Assembly: GCA_050699595.1 (NCBI GenBank)
Contig: JBOHFI010000020.1
Location: forward strand, 1-64,000
DNA length: 64,000 nt
From: GCA-003244245 sp050699595
GTDB taxonomy: Bacteria; Actinomycetota; Actinomycetes; Mycobacteriales; Pseudonocardiaceae
Direction of reading: 5' to 3'
Shown in pieces: positions 18,783 to 28,074 of this stretch (its first letter is position 1; the number at the start of each line of letters is the position of its first letter). The position numbers and the translations under genes were made by a program. A model generated the notes under the pieces. It made no database searches. It saw nothing but the letters and a program-made list of their open reading frames with translations, and was not told the DNA's origin.

Positions 18783-18910
18783 TGTGGATAAACTCGGCCT
18801 GGCTGTGGATAAGCGACGCGCAGCGCTTTGGCAGCTGTGCACAACTGGACCGTCAGATGGCCTCTAGCTGCATACAAAGCTGTGGATAGAGGTCGCAAGC
18901 CTGGGGACAA
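18783..18910. other. Cluster of DnaA-box-like 9-mers
   Basis: Two perfect copies of TGTGGATAA (reverse complement of the classic TTATCCACA box) lie at 18783-18791 and 18804-18812, exactly 21 bases apart. Near matches follow: TGTGCACAA at 18836, TGTGGATAG at 18881 and TGGGGACAA at 18902. All are in the same orientation. No recognisable replication gene adjoins. The group could be a DnaA titration site or the remnant of an element's replication origin. Confidence 0.45.
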
Positions 18911-19521
18911 CCACGCAAGCAAATTACTGGGCTGTAATTCGTTGGGATGCTGACGAGGCGGGCCGGGCGGTCTTCCCCAGTACACCGGTAGCGACGCGGT
19001 CGGCAGTCATAGATCTCGAACTGCGCCAGTACGGGGTGTCGCCTCCACTACACCTGCTCGATGAGGGCGCCCACCTCACCGGGCAGGGCGTCATCGACCC
19101 CAGCGGACTCGACCGACGCAGGCGAGCTTCTCAGGAGAGTCCTGCCACGGGTCGGACCACACTGTCCGCAGCACGGCCACCTGCGGTCCGGGCGGTCGCA
19201 CCGTACTCCTGACCGTCGGTACCCGTTCGGGGACACCCAGTCACCGAACGCAGCCTCGGTAACGCTCCCCAGCGTCAGGAACGGGTGTTTCGAGCAGTTC
19301 TTCCGTATCGATCAGGTACTCAGCCTGGCATCGGTGGTCTGGTTGCCTGTTCAGCCTGGTTCGATCGGAGTTGGCAAAGCCAAGATCAATCAACGAGATC
19401 AAAGATCAGTACTCAATCAGTACGGAGAGGGCCGAGGGCGCGTTGATGGTCCGTGCCGAAGAACCACTCGCCGGTGTCCCCGGTGAGAACAGGGCGGTGT
19501 TGGAGGAGTTCGCACCGACGC
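18911..19521. other. Intergenic stretch without a confident gene
   Basis: A frame on the plus strand is open over roughly 18860-19205 and contains ANYWAVIRWDADEAGRAV, but it lacks a good start codon and any family match. The plus frame 19061-19486 is Arg/Pro-rich and unconvincing. No ATPase gene for the neighbouring ABC importer is present here. Confidence 0.45.
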
Positions 19522-20433
19522 TCATCTCTGCTGCAACCGAACTTCGAATGAATCACGCAATGCGTCACCGATGAGGTTGAACGCGACCACCACGACTACG
19601 ATTGCCAGGCCTGGTGGGTAGATCAGCCACCAGTAGCCGTCGTAGGTGTAGTTGATGCCGTTGGAGAGCATGTCCCCCCAGTTCGCGGCCGGGGGCGGTA
19701 TGCCGAGGCCGAGGAAGCTCAACGCGGCCACGGTCAAGATGGCGTCCGCCACCTGGAAGGTTGCGTTCACCACCACGGTGCCGATGACGTTCGGCGCGAT
19801 GTGCCGGAGAACCGCGCGTAACGGGCCGCCACCCATCAGTCGCACCGATGTCACATAGTCCCTGGTACGTAAGATCAATGCCTGACCACGTACCAATCGA
19901 GCCGGACCGAGCCAGGAGATCAGCGCGATCACCAGGATCAGCAGCCCGACGGTGGGACGCGCGATCGACGTGAGGAACAGTAACAGGAACAGCGCGGGCA
20001 CTGCGAGCAGCGCATCGACGATACGCATCATCGCGGAGTCGATGAGGCCACCTGCGTACCCGGAGATCGCGCCCCACAGCGTGCCGAAGACACCTGCCAG
20101 CAGGGCAGCGGCGATTCCCACCTCGAGCGAGGACTCTCCGCCGAGCATCATTCTGCCGAGCTGGTCGTAGCCGACCTCGTTGGTCCCCAGGGGATGCGCG
20201 CCTGAGGGCGGCAGCGTGGCCTGGGACAGGTCGATGTGCACCTGGTCGGTGTGCTGGACCAGCGGGCCGAGATAACAGAACAGAATGAACAGCACGATGA
20301 TACCGACACCGACCACGGCGAGCTTGTTCTCCACGAAAGCAGACAGCGTTCGCGCGACGGGGCCGCGATCCCTGGGGCCGCGGGTCCCGGGCGGGTCGGG
20401 CAGCGCCGCATCATCGGCGAGAACGGCGCTCAT
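19522..20433 (-). CDS. Oligopeptide-type ABC transporter permease, DppC/OppC-like
   Basis: A 303-residue inner-membrane subunit. After a basic N-terminus (VARTLSAFVENKLAVVGVGI) it has a first helix, a long external loop with GAHPLGTNEVGYDQLGRMML (the conserved 'HplGTD..GRD...r...G' segment of DppC), and five further helices. The ATPase-coupling EAA loop reads YVTSVRLMGGGPLRAVLRHI. The C-terminus has NWGDMLSNGINY and PGLAIVVVVVAFNLIGDALRD. It is last in the operon SBP - DppB - DppC and its start overlaps the DppB stop (ATGA, 20430-20433). Confidence 0.93.
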   Translation of the reverse strand: MSAVLADDAALPDPPGTRGPRDRGPVARTLSAFVENKLAVVGVGIIVLFILFCYLGPLVQHTDQVHIDLSQATLPPSGAHPLGTNEVGYDQLGRMMLGGESSLEVGIAAALLAGVFGTLWGAISGYAGGLIDSAMMRIVDALLAVPALFLLLFLTSIARPTVGLLILVIALISWLGPARLVRGQALILRTRDYVTSVRLMGGGPLRAVLRHIAPNVIGTVVVNATFQVADAILTVAALSFLGLGIPPPAANWGDMLSNGINYTYDGYWWLIYPPGLAIVVVVVAFNLIGDALRDSFEVRLQQR

Positions 20434-21377
20434 GCGAACCTCACTCGGGGGTCGAGGACGGCGTAGGCGAGGTCGGCCAGCAGCGAACCGATCACCGTGG
20501 CCAGACCGACGAGTACGGTGACGCCGAGCATGATCGGGTAGTCCTGCGTTTGTGCGGCGGTCCAGAAAAGCTGCCCCATGCCGGGGTAGTTGAACACCGC
20601 CTCGGTGATCAGGGCACCGGAGAAGATCGTCGGCAGCGACAGTCCGAGCAGGGTGGCGACCGGGATCAGCGAATTGCGCAGCACGTGGCGGATCAGCACG
20701 GTCCGTTCATCAACGCCCTTCGCGCGGGCGGTGCGTACGTAGTCCTCGGTGAGGCTGTCGATCACCGAGGACCGTATGTACCTGGAGAACTGCGCGATGG
20801 TCAGCAAGGCCAGGGTCACCACCGGCAGAATCAGCCCGGCAGGCTGGGACAGGATCACTCCGAGCGAGGAACTCTGTGGGGCTTCCGCAGGCAGGATCGG
20901 CAGGTAGACCGAGAACACCACGATGAGTACGACGCCCAGGAAGAACGGCGGCGTCGCGTAGAAGACGAACGCCCAGAAGGTGATCGCGTAATCTGCGGCG
21001 TGGTTGCGCCTCACCGCTTGCAGCATGCCGAGCGGAATCGCCACGACGAGCGCGAAGACGGTGGAGATGACTGCGAGGACCAGAGTTTTCGGGAGCCGCT
21101 CACCGATCAGTGAGACGACCGACTGGTTGAACTTCGTCGAGAAACCGAGGTCGCCGGTGACGAGCTGTGCGAGCCAGTTCCGATACTGGATCGGGATGGG
21201 GCGGTCGTACCCCATCTGATGGTTGAAGTTCGCGATCGCCACAGGTGTGGCGCGTGGCCCGAGTTGCGCGCGCGCCGGTCCGCCGGGTAGCAGGTGCAGC
21301 AGGATGAAAACGATCACTGTCACGAGCAGCACGACGACGACGGACTGCAGCAGTCGTCGGGCGATGAATCCGGTCAT
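20430..21377 (-). CDS. Oligopeptide-type ABC transporter permease, DppB/OppB-like
   Basis: A 315-residue permease with the standard opening IARRLLQSVVVVLLVTVIVF and the DppB external segment with LPGGPARAQLG. The EAA coupling loop is YVRTARAKGVDERTVLIRHVLRNS, and the final phrases TEAVFNYPGMGQLFWTAAQTQDYP are strongly conserved in this family. It pairs with the downstream DppC-like protein. The ribosome binding site is weak (CAGGTG). Confidence 0.93.
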   Translation of the reverse strand: MTGFIARRLLQSVVVVLLVTVIVFILLHLLPGGPARAQLGPRATPVAIANFNHQMGYDRPIPIQYRNWLAQLVTGDLGFSTKFNQSVVSLIGERLPKTLVLAVISTVFALVVAIPLGMLQAVRRNHAADYAITFWAFVFYATPPFFLGVVLIVVFSVYLPILPAEAPQSSSLGVILSQPAGLILPVVTLALLTIAQFSRYIRSSVIDSLTEDYVRTARAKGVDERTVLIRHVLRNSLIPVATLLGLSLPTIFSGALITEAVFNYPGMGQLFWTAAQTQDYPIMLGVTVLVGLATVIGSLLADLAYAVLDPRVRFA

Positions 21378-21408
21378 CGAACACCTGTCTCAGTGCTGGG
21401 ATCAGCGG

Positions 21409-23253
21409 TCATTGCACGTAGTACCAATCCTCCGGCGTGATATTCAGATAGGGACTCTGCGGAGTGACCCCTTTGAGGTTGTTGGCGATCTCCGTTTCTG
21501 CATAGTCGGAACTCGGTTCCCAGATGACCGGCAGGGTCTCTGAGCCGTACTGGGCGTAGGCGCGCAGAGCCTCTGGCGAGTCGCTGTGCTGGGTTGCGGC
21601 GATGAGCTGGTCCAGCTTCGGGTCGGAGAAGCTGCCCTGGTTGGATCCGGCACCGGTGCCGAAGATCTGTTCGCCGGTGGGGTAGAAGTCCGGAGCGAAC
21701 ACCCAGCCCCCACCCCAGTTACCCATCTCCCAGTCACAGTCGGGCTTGCCGGCGTCACAGGGGATGGCGGTGCCGATCACGGTGTTGAAAGGGGCTCCCC
21801 GCAGGTCGAGCTTGATACCGACCTTGGTGGCCGAGGATTGCAGCTGCTGCATCGACAGAGCGACCCGCGGACTGCCGGAGGCGTACATCATCTGGAATTC
21901 CAGTCGAGCGCCGGCTTTCACCCCAGGGCCACAGTGGCCCGGACCGGTGCCCGGCCGCTCGCAGGTACCCACACCGTCGCGCGGAGTGCTCCAGCCGTGA
22001 TCGGCCAGCAGTCTCCTGGCGCGATCAGGATCGTAAGTGAACGGATTGGGCTCGGTCTCGTCGCTGGCGTACGGGTTCTTCGGCTTCGTCGGCACCGGGC
22101 CGTTGGTCGTCGCGCCGTACCCGTGTACCGCCGCCTTGATGATCGATTTCTGGTCGACGAGGGATTCCAGGGCTTGCCGGAAGTACCGCTGTTGGAATAT
22201 CGGGCCGACCTTCGGGTTGTGGGTGTTGAGCGGGAAGTAGTTGATCCCGAAGCTGTACCACCGGTTGAGCGTGTAGTTGTTCTCCAGCGGGTTGTGTCCG
22301 ACGTCCTGGTCATCCGGCTTGGCCGGTGCGTCCTCCGGCGGCAGGAAGCCGACCTGAACGGAGTTGTCACCGGAGCGCAGCACGTTGTACTCGGCGGCGT
22401 TGTCGGAGAACGGCGCTTCGTTGAACTGAGCGAGATGCGGCTTGTTCGGTCCCGAGTAGGATTTGTTGGGGATGAAACTGATGTTGCCGTCGGCGTTGAA
22501 GGACTTCAGCCGCCAGGGGCCGTCCACCACTTGCCACAGCGGATTCGTAGCGTAGCTGTTGATGCTCTTCGCCTGGTCGGTGAGGTAGTCGTAGACGCCC
22601 GTGCAGTCGCCGACATCGTGTTCGCAGTCGCTGGTGCCGGTCGCCGTGCGGTCCCAGGCGTGCGGAAGCGGGGTGATCTGGGCGAGTTCGTTGTACACGA
22701 ACCACTTCGCGCTGTAGCTCTTGTTCAGATGGAAGGTCACCCGGATCGGCGAGTCCGCGGTCACCGAGTCGATGTCGTCCGGGATCCCTCCCGGTACGTA
22801 TACGGCCCAGTTCTTCTTCTGCGCCTTCATCATGTTGATCCAGAAGACGATGCCGTCCGCTGTCACCTTCGTGCCGTCGGACCACGCGTAGTCGCGCAAC
22901 ATCACGGTCACGGTGCGGTTGTCGTCGGAGAAGGTCGGATAGTCGGCGAGACTCAGCCTGTCGTTCAACACGGGTTCGCCGTTGGCTCCGAACCAGTACA
23001 GGGGACGATACATGAGGTATTGGAAGTCCGAAACCGTGACAACACTGAAGTATGCGGTCGACATGAATGGGAAGATGTAGTTCGGAGTGACGTTCGCCGG
23101 TTCGGCGAAGGTGGCGACCCCGCCTTCCACCGGCCGGCCGGAGCTCGGTGTCGTGTGACCGGCACATCCCACCGTGATCAGCACGGTAATCGAGAGGAGA
23201 ACCGCCCACATCGACCTTCGCGCACGGGGCAGGAAGCACCAACGTGGCCGCAT
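21409..23253 (-). CDS. ABC transporter substrate-binding lipoprotein, family 5 (oligopeptide-type)
   Basis: A 614-residue extracytoplasmic solute-binding protein. The signal peptide LLSITVLITVGC ends in the lipobox VGC-A. Features of the SBP_bac_5 family follow: YLMYRPLYWFG, LRDYAWSDGTKVTADGIVFWI ('k..DGtpvTAdDV' signature), a long open-cleft region, and FRQALESLVDQKSIIKA. Ligands could be peptides, opines or other substrates. ATG 23253 has AGGAGGGG four bases upstream; the open frame to 23445 is rejected for that reason. It heads the importer operon and is divergent from the unknown gene at 23386. Confidence 0.93.
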   Translation of the reverse strand: MRPRWCFLPRARRSMWAVLLSITVLITVGCAGHTTPSSGRPVEGGVATFAEPANVTPNYIFPFMSTAYFSVVTVSDFQYLMYRPLYWFGANGEPVLNDRLSLADYPTFSDDNRTVTVMLRDYAWSDGTKVTADGIVFWINMMKAQKKNWAVYVPGGIPDDIDSVTADSPIRVTFHLNKSYSAKWFVYNELAQITPLPHAWDRTATGTSDCEHDVGDCTGVYDYLTDQAKSINSYATNPLWQVVDGPWRLKSFNADGNISFIPNKSYSGPNKPHLAQFNEAPFSDNAAEYNVLRSGDNSVQVGFLPPEDAPAKPDDQDVGHNPLENNYTLNRWYSFGINYFPLNTHNPKVGPIFQQRYFRQALESLVDQKSIIKAAVHGYGATTNGPVPTKPKNPYASDETEPNPFTYDPDRARRLLADHGWSTPRDGVGTCERPGTGPGHCGPGVKAGARLEFQMMYASGSPRVALSMQQLQSSATKVGIKLDLRGAPFNTVIGTAIPCDAGKPDCDWEMGNWGGGWVFAPDFYPTGEQIFGTGAGSNQGSFSDPKLDQLIAATQHSDSPEALRAYAQYGSETLPVIWEPSSDYAETEIANNLKGVTPQSPYLNITPEDWYYVQ

Positions 23254-23385
23254 CGCACCCCTCCTACCCACCAGCAGACACCGGACAGCGCAAGACATAC
23301 CGGGCAGCCCGTAGCTGCGCAAGCTCGCCTGCCGAACGTGCGGCTCTTGACTTTCGCTCCCGGCCCCCGCTGGACTGGCTACACC

Positions 23386-24612
23386 ATGACCGCCATCGCC
23401 GTGATCGATATGGACATCCGGTCCCCGGAGCGCGGCGAATGGCACGACCGGGTCGAGCGGGTCGACTGCTACTCACTGGGCTCGGCTCCGCTGGCCAGGT
23501 ACGGGGTACTGATCGTCACCTCGACCGTGGACCAAGAGCACCTGGCCCGGCATCGGGGCGTGATCCGCCGTTTCCTCGACGGCGGCGGTGTAGTGATCTT
23601 CGGTGGGCATCTGTACCGGGACTGGCTGCCCGGAGCGTCACCGTTCGTGCCACTGGCCGAGCTCTCCCTAGCCGCCTACCAGGTCGTCGAGGTCGCCAAC
23701 CACGTGATCTTCCACGGGATTGCGCCCGATGAGTTGACTTTCCGCCGTGGGGTCGCGGGGTTCTTCGCGCGCGGACACCACCCGGTTCCCGAGGGCGCAC
23801 AGGTGCTCACCCGGCTCGCCGGCGGCCAGCCCGCGACGTATCTGGACCGGGTGTCCACCGCGGGCACCATCCTGGTGCAGGCGACCAGCGATCTGCTGGG
23901 GTACTGCGGTGCGACGCTCCTGGACTGGGCCATCGCCGAATCCGCGCGCCGAAAGGCGGAGCTCAAAGACCACCACCGCGGGCTCGGCGCGGTCTACGGC
24001 GGCTCGGCCCAGCACCACCGGACGCTCGCCGCGCCGCGCTACGCCCAGCACCTGACCGGTGGGCTCGTCTACCTCCCCGAACTCGCCGACACCGACCTGA
24101 CCGGGCTGGCCGGCCTGATCATCCCCGAGCGGATGCACCGGGGCCTGCTGAATCAAGCCGCCGACCGCGTCCGTGAGTTACTCGACGCCGGTGGCACCGT
24201 GATCGCGTTCAGCGGCGGCGAGCCGATACCGGAGTTCCTGCCGGGCGTGCGCTGGGAGCATCGGCCGACCGACTACTGGTGGTGGCTCACGCCGGGCGCC
24301 GAGCTGAGGCTGCGCGCACCGAGCCCAAACCACTCCCTGTTCGACCGGCTGAGCCTGCGCGACTGCACCTGGCACTACCACGGCGTGCTCCACCCACCCC
24401 AGGGCGCTCAGGTACTCCTGGAGCTGGCGGGCGGTGCGGCGGTGCTCTACATCGACCAGGTGAGCACCGCCGGCACCCTGCTCGTCACCACCCTGGACCC
24501 GATCAGCCACTTCGGCAGCTACTTCATGCCCGCGACCGAGCGATTCCTCGACGCCTTCCTGCCCTGGGCGGCCGACGCCTGCCAACCAGGCGCCTGCCTC
24601 AGCAGGGCCTGA
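23386..24612 (+). CDS. Protein of unknown function with an internal duplication, glutamine-amidotransferase-like fold suspected
   Basis: A 408-residue protein with no signal peptide. It contains two related halves. The first has VVIFGGHLYRDWLPGASPF, then GAQVLTRLAGGQPATYLDRV and STAGTILVQATSDLLGYCG. The second has TVIAFSGGEPIPEFLPGVRW, then GAQVLLELAGGAAVLYIDQV and STAGTLLVTTLDPISHFGS. The order (Gly-rich strand, HG..P motif, STAGT strand) resembles class I amidotransferase or ThuA-type flavodoxin folds, but I see no clear catalytic Cys-His pair. It is divergent from the ABC importer operon, so it could be linked to use of the imported substrate. I do not recognise the family. Confidence 0.7.
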   Translation: MTAIAVIDMDIRSPERGEWHDRVERVDCYSLGSAPLARYGVLIVTSTVDQEHLARHRGVIRRFLDGGGVVIFGGHLYRDWLPGASPFVPLAELSLAAYQVVEVANHVIFHGIAPDELTFRRGVAGFFARGHHPVPEGAQVLTRLAGGQPATYLDRVSTAGTILVQATSDLLGYCGATLLDWAIAESARRKAELKDHHRGLGAVYGGSAQHHRTLAAPRYAQHLTGGLVYLPELADTDLTGLAGLIIPERMHRGLLNQAADRVRELLDAGGTVIAFSGGEPIPEFLPGVRWEHRPTDYWWWLTPGAELRLRAPSPNHSLFDRLSLRDCTWHYHGVLHPPQGAQVLLELAGGAAVLYIDQVSTAGTLLVTTLDPISHFGSYFMPATERFLDAFLPWAADACQPGACLSRA

Positions 24613-24638
24613 ACTGTTCCGGACCGAAGTGTGGGAGG

Positions 24639-25480
24639 TCAAGTTTGGTCATGCGTGGAGAGTGCCGAGCGTGTGGATACGACCGGTCGCGCGCGCTGTG
24701 ATCGGTGGTTGCTTGGGCTCATGCCCTTGACGCGCTTGAACGCAGCGCTGAAATTGAATGCGTCAGCGTAGCCCACGCGCTTGGCGACGTCGGCTATGGT
24801 CGCGTCCGGTTCACTGAGCAGATCCGAGGCGATGGTCATGCACCACTGGGTGAGGTAGGCCAGCGGGGGTTGGCCCACGAGCGTGGTGAACCGGCGCGCG
24901 AAGGCGGAGCGCGAGACGCCGACCCGGGAGGCCAACTGCGACCTCCGCCGCGATGTACTCGCCCACCGCGCAGCGGTGTCGCCGTCCTCGGACACGGTCA
25001 GCACCGGCGGCAGTGCCTTGAGCAGCCGCCGGCCGATGTCGCCGCGCACCGGATACGCGCCCACGATCAGCGTCGTAGACCCGCCGGGGTCACCGCACGT
25101 CCGCCAGCCGAGATGGTGGACGTGCCGCCGTTCGCGGGGATGGAGCAGTGCTCCCCACAGTCGGTGACCACCGGCGCTTTCGTGGCCGGCTCGTCGACGA
25201 ATGAGAACGGTCGTGGGCCGCGCACGATCACCGTGTCACCGACCGTGATGCGCTGAGGCGCTTGTGCCTCGGGTGTGATCCACCCCTCGCCTTGAAGCAG
25301 GGTGCACAGCGTCAGCGGCGCGCCGTCGACGAACCGCAACGACCACGGCGGCGACAGGATTGAGTGCCCGAAGACGGAACCGTTGGCGCGTACCCCGCGC
25401 AGTAGATCGGCAAAGGCGTCCATGGCTGAAGTGGAGACGAATGGACATGCATAAGCGGTTCTGATCCATGGCGAGTCCAC
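24639..25480 (-). pseudogene. Disrupted AraC-family regulator
   Basis: The N-terminal cupin part is read from 25480 or, with a better family fit, from the internal MDAFADLLRGVRANG at 25423. It runs to a stop at 25067. The downstream frame then gives TTLIVGAYPVRGDIGRRLLK, so one base is lost or gained near 25085-25100. After LPPVLTVSEDGDTAA the sequence jumps directly to RVGVSRSAFARRFTTLVG, the helix-turn-helix, and about 50 residues usually found between them are missing. The second AraC helix region (IADVAKRVGYADAFNFSAAFKRV) is intact. The gene is therefore both frameshifted and internally deleted. It is divergent from the NmrA-like reductase, a common regulator-target pairing. Confidence 0.75.
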
Positions 25481-25503
25481 GCCTGCCGCGGTTTATTGGA
25501 TCC

Positions 25504-26337
25504 ATGAGCCAACACGTGTTCCTTGTACTGGGTGCCACGGGAAAGACCGGCCAGCGGGTGGCGACGCAGTTGCGACAGCGCGGTGTGGCGGTCCACGCGG
25601 CGTCGCGCACAGGTCCCACCCGGTTCGACTGGAGCGACCAGCGGACCTGGGCGCCCGCGCTCAACGGGGTGCAGGCGGCCTACTTGGTCGACTCACAAGC
25701 GGCCGACGCCGCCGAAACCCTCGGCGCGTTCAGTGCACTGGCGGCAGCCAACGGCGTCGGGCGCCTGGTATTGCTGTCGTCCCGTGACGCGGCGGTGTCC
25801 GGCGGACAGGCCTGGCTCGGCAGCGAGCGCGCGGTGCAGGACGCCGGCGCGGACTGGACGATCCTGCGCCCCACATGGTTCATGCAAAACTTCAGCGAGA
25901 TGCCGGTCCTGCGCGATGCGGTCGTGCGCGACACGGTGACGCTGCCTGCGGGCGATGGCCTCGAACCGTTTATCGACGCAGACGACATCGCCGAGGTCGC
26001 GGCGACTGTGCTCACCGAGTCCGGCCACGCCGGGCAGACGTATGCGCTGTCCGGCCCGCGGTTGCTGACCTTCGGTGCGGCGGTCGAAGCGATCGCCGCG
26101 GCCACCGGGCGTGACATCCACTATGTGCCGGTCTCCAGTGCGAAGTACGCCGCACATGCTGCCGAGGTCGGTATATCGCCGGAGCTGACCGAGGTACTCA
26201 ACCTGCTTTGCGGCTGGATCAGCGCGGGCCGGAACGCGCACCTGTCCGACGGCGTGCAACGCGTCCTCGGACGCGAGCCAGGCGACTTCCCCACCTACGC
26301 GAGAGCCGCGGCCGCCACCGGCGTGTGGCACGGGTGA
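25504..26337 (+). CDS. NmrA-like NAD(P)-binding protein (atypical short-chain dehydrogenase)
   Basis: A 277-residue Rossmann-fold protein. The dinucleotide motif is VLGATGKTGQRVA (GxxGxxG), followed by an acidic/basic strand end (AASRTGPTRFDW) and the typical phrases LVLLSSRDAAVSGG, WTILRPTWFMQNFSE and FIDADDIAEVAATVL. Family members act as NAD(P)H-quinone reductase-like enzymes or redox sensors. ATG 25504 follows the family start (MSQHVFLVLG); the open frame begins at 25468. The decayed AraC gene on the other strand was probably its regulator. Confidence 0.85.
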   Translation: MSQHVFLVLGATGKTGQRVATQLRQRGVAVHAASRTGPTRFDWSDQRTWAPALNGVQAAYLVDSQAADAAETLGAFSALAAANGVGRLVLLSSRDAAVSGGQAWLGSERAVQDAGADWTILRPTWFMQNFSEMPVLRDAVVRDTVTLPAGDGLEPFIDADDIAEVAATVLTESGHAGQTYALSGPRLLTFGAAVEAIAAATGRDIHYVPVSSAKYAAHAAEVGISPELTEVLNLLCGWISAGRNAHLSDGVQRVLGREPGDFPTYARAAAATGVWHG

Positions 26338-27066
26338 ACCACCCAGCCCACGTCGCCAGCGCCATCCGGGTTTCTTCGCGGCAAACCTGGCGATCGTCGT
26401 CACAGGCTTGCCTGCCACGCGTCAGCACCCTTTCGAGTCCGCGATGTCGAAGCTGAAGATCGCTATGCCCGAGCGGGTCTGCCGGGTCTCGTGGATCTTG
26501 TTGATGTTGCCGATGAGGTGATCTCGTTCATCGTGGGGTCTCCCTGCGGCTCGGTGTCGGTGGAACGCGGCGTGCCTCAGCGGGCCGGGGGAGGGGTCCG
26601 GACAGGACGGCGGGGGTTCCGGCTCGTCCACCCAGGTGGGGATCGCGCGGAGGCCTTCCTTCAGTCTTCTCGCGGTGTTGTGTTTAGGGGCGACGTTGTG
26701 TTTAGGGGCGACGGCGGCCCCGAGGCGTCAGCGGGGCGCGGACTCGGGGCCGCCGTCGCGGAGGCCAGTCGCCGCGAGGAGGGCGACTGGGCGACCGCCG
26801 AGCTGTCGGGGGTGCGCCCTTGGGTGGGCACGCTCGGCGGCCATGCGGAGCTCCGGCCAGTTCCGGGCCAGGGGCGCCGCCCGGCGCGATGTGGGTGCCC
26901 ACCTCGGGATGGTGCCCCTGGTCTGACTACCCTGTGGCGGCTTCGCGTGGTCGCTTACCGGATAGCTATGGATATTCTGGGATATCCAGGCGCCAGAGCG
27001 CAAGTGGCCCGAACGGGTGGATGGCGTGGCAGCGGAGTGACCTGACGAGGAACGCGGGGAGACAGC
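26338..27066. other. Intergenic region without a confident gene
   Basis: The plus frame 26491-27045 is Gly/Arg-rich and lacks a family match. The short minus frame 26422-26631 contains RDHLIGNINKIHETRQ, which looks protein-like but has no start signal. The segment includes a perfect 18-base tandem repeat (listed separately) and ends with GGGGAGACAGC, the ribosome binding site of the Scr1-like gene. Confidence 0.45.
26677..26712 (+). repeat. Perfect 18-base tandem duplication
   Basis: GTTGTGTTTAGGGGCGAC occurs twice in direct succession, at 26677-26694 and 26695-26712. It is unusually T-rich for this region. Replication slippage is the simplest explanation. Confidence 0.8.
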
Positions 27067-27915
27067 ATGGCGATCAGCCCGACCGTGCGCAGGCGGCGAC
27101 TCGGCTCGGAGATCAAACGGCTCCGGGACGCCGAGCGGATGTCCGGCGGCATCCTCGCCAAGAAGATCGGCATGTCACAGCCGCAGCTCAGCCGGGTGGA
27201 GAACGCCCGGGGCCAGCTCGTCGCCGCGCAGCTGGACAAGCTGATCAAGGTATTCGGAGTGGACGAGCGCAAGGCTGAGGAGTTGCACACGCTGCGCCGC
27301 GACGGTGACATGCTCGGCTGGTGGGAGCAGTACTCCGACGTGCTGCCCGACAACGTCGAGCTCCTGATCGGCCTGGAGGCCGGAGCCGCCTGGGAGCAGA
27401 CTTACCAGGACGCCTTCATCCCGGGCCTGCTCCAGACACCCGAGTACGCCAGGGCCGTGATCAGCTCAGCCGCGCCCTTCCTCCGCTCGGCCGACCTGCC
27501 GAGGGTGGCGCAACTGCGCGCCGACCGCCAGCAACGGTTGACCGCCACCGACTTCCGATTGACGGCGGTGATCAACGAGGCCGCGCTGCACCGCTGGGTC
27601 GGCGGACGCGAGGTCATGCACGCGCAGCTGCGCCACCTGCTCGACGCCCAGCACAACGCCGCGGTGGAGGTGCTGGTGCTGCCGTATGAGGCCGGTGAGC
27701 ATCCCGCCCAGGGGCAGTCCTTCGCGCTGCTGACCTTCCCGGAACCCGAGGACCCGGCCATCGTGTTCCTCGACTACGCGCACGCCAGCGGTTTCCTGGA
27801 GAAAGCGCACGAGATCCGCCAGCACACCAGCGTGTTCGGCGCCGTCACCGCCCAAGCACTCGACCCGGACGACTCGGCGCGCAAGATCGCTGAGATCGCG
27901 GACACGTTCGCCTAG
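27067..27915 (+). CDS. Scr1-family XRE regulator with DUF5753 domain
   Basis: A 282-residue regulator typical of actinomycetes. Residues 1-75 are an XRE helix-turn-helix domain (RLGSEIKRLRDAERMSGGIL then QPQLSRVENARGQ). The rest is a DUF5753 domain with the diagnostic opening WWEQYSDVLPDNVELLIGLE and later EVLVLPYEAGEHPAQGQSF and VFLDYAHASGFLE. These regulators work with a small DUF397 protein encoded next door, which binds and modulates the regulator; pairs of this type influence development and antibiotic production. ATG 27067 follows GGGGAGACAGC. Confidence 0.92.
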   Translation: MAISPTVRRRRLGSEIKRLRDAERMSGGILAKKIGMSQPQLSRVENARGQLVAAQLDKLIKVFGVDERKAEELHTLRRDGDMLGWWEQYSDVLPDNVELLIGLEAGAAWEQTYQDAFIPGLLQTPEYARAVISSAAPFLRSADLPRVAQLRADRQQRLTATDFRLTAVINEAALHRWVGGREVMHAQLRHLLDAQHNAAVEVLVLPYEAGEHPAQGQSFALLTFPEPEDPAIVFLDYAHASGFLEKAHEIRQHTSVFGAVTAQALDPDDSARKIAEIADTFA

Positions 27916-28074
27916 ACCACGATCGGCGCACCAAGTGAGATCGTGACGAACCTGGTCGTCCAACACTGGTGGGACTGGGCTCCCGCTCTCGCGGACGGCC
28001 AGGACGATCATTATCAGCGATCAGGACAACGCACATCAGAGGAAACGCCCTGGTCACGGCCGGACGGGAGACAC

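Noticed and set aside
18860..19205. Open plus-strand frame with ANYWAVIRWDADEAGRAV
   Set aside because: No ATG/GTG start with a ribosome binding site and no family match.
21586..23385. A long in-frame upstream extension of the unknown gene at 23386
   Set aside because: It runs antisense to the substrate-binding protein gene, has no domain, and ATG 23386 gives a sensible folded protein.
26422..26631. A 69-codon minus-strand frame containing RDHLIGNINKIHETRQ
   Set aside because: The end looks protein-like, but the first half is Pro/Arg-rich, no ribosome binding site is present and no family is recognised.
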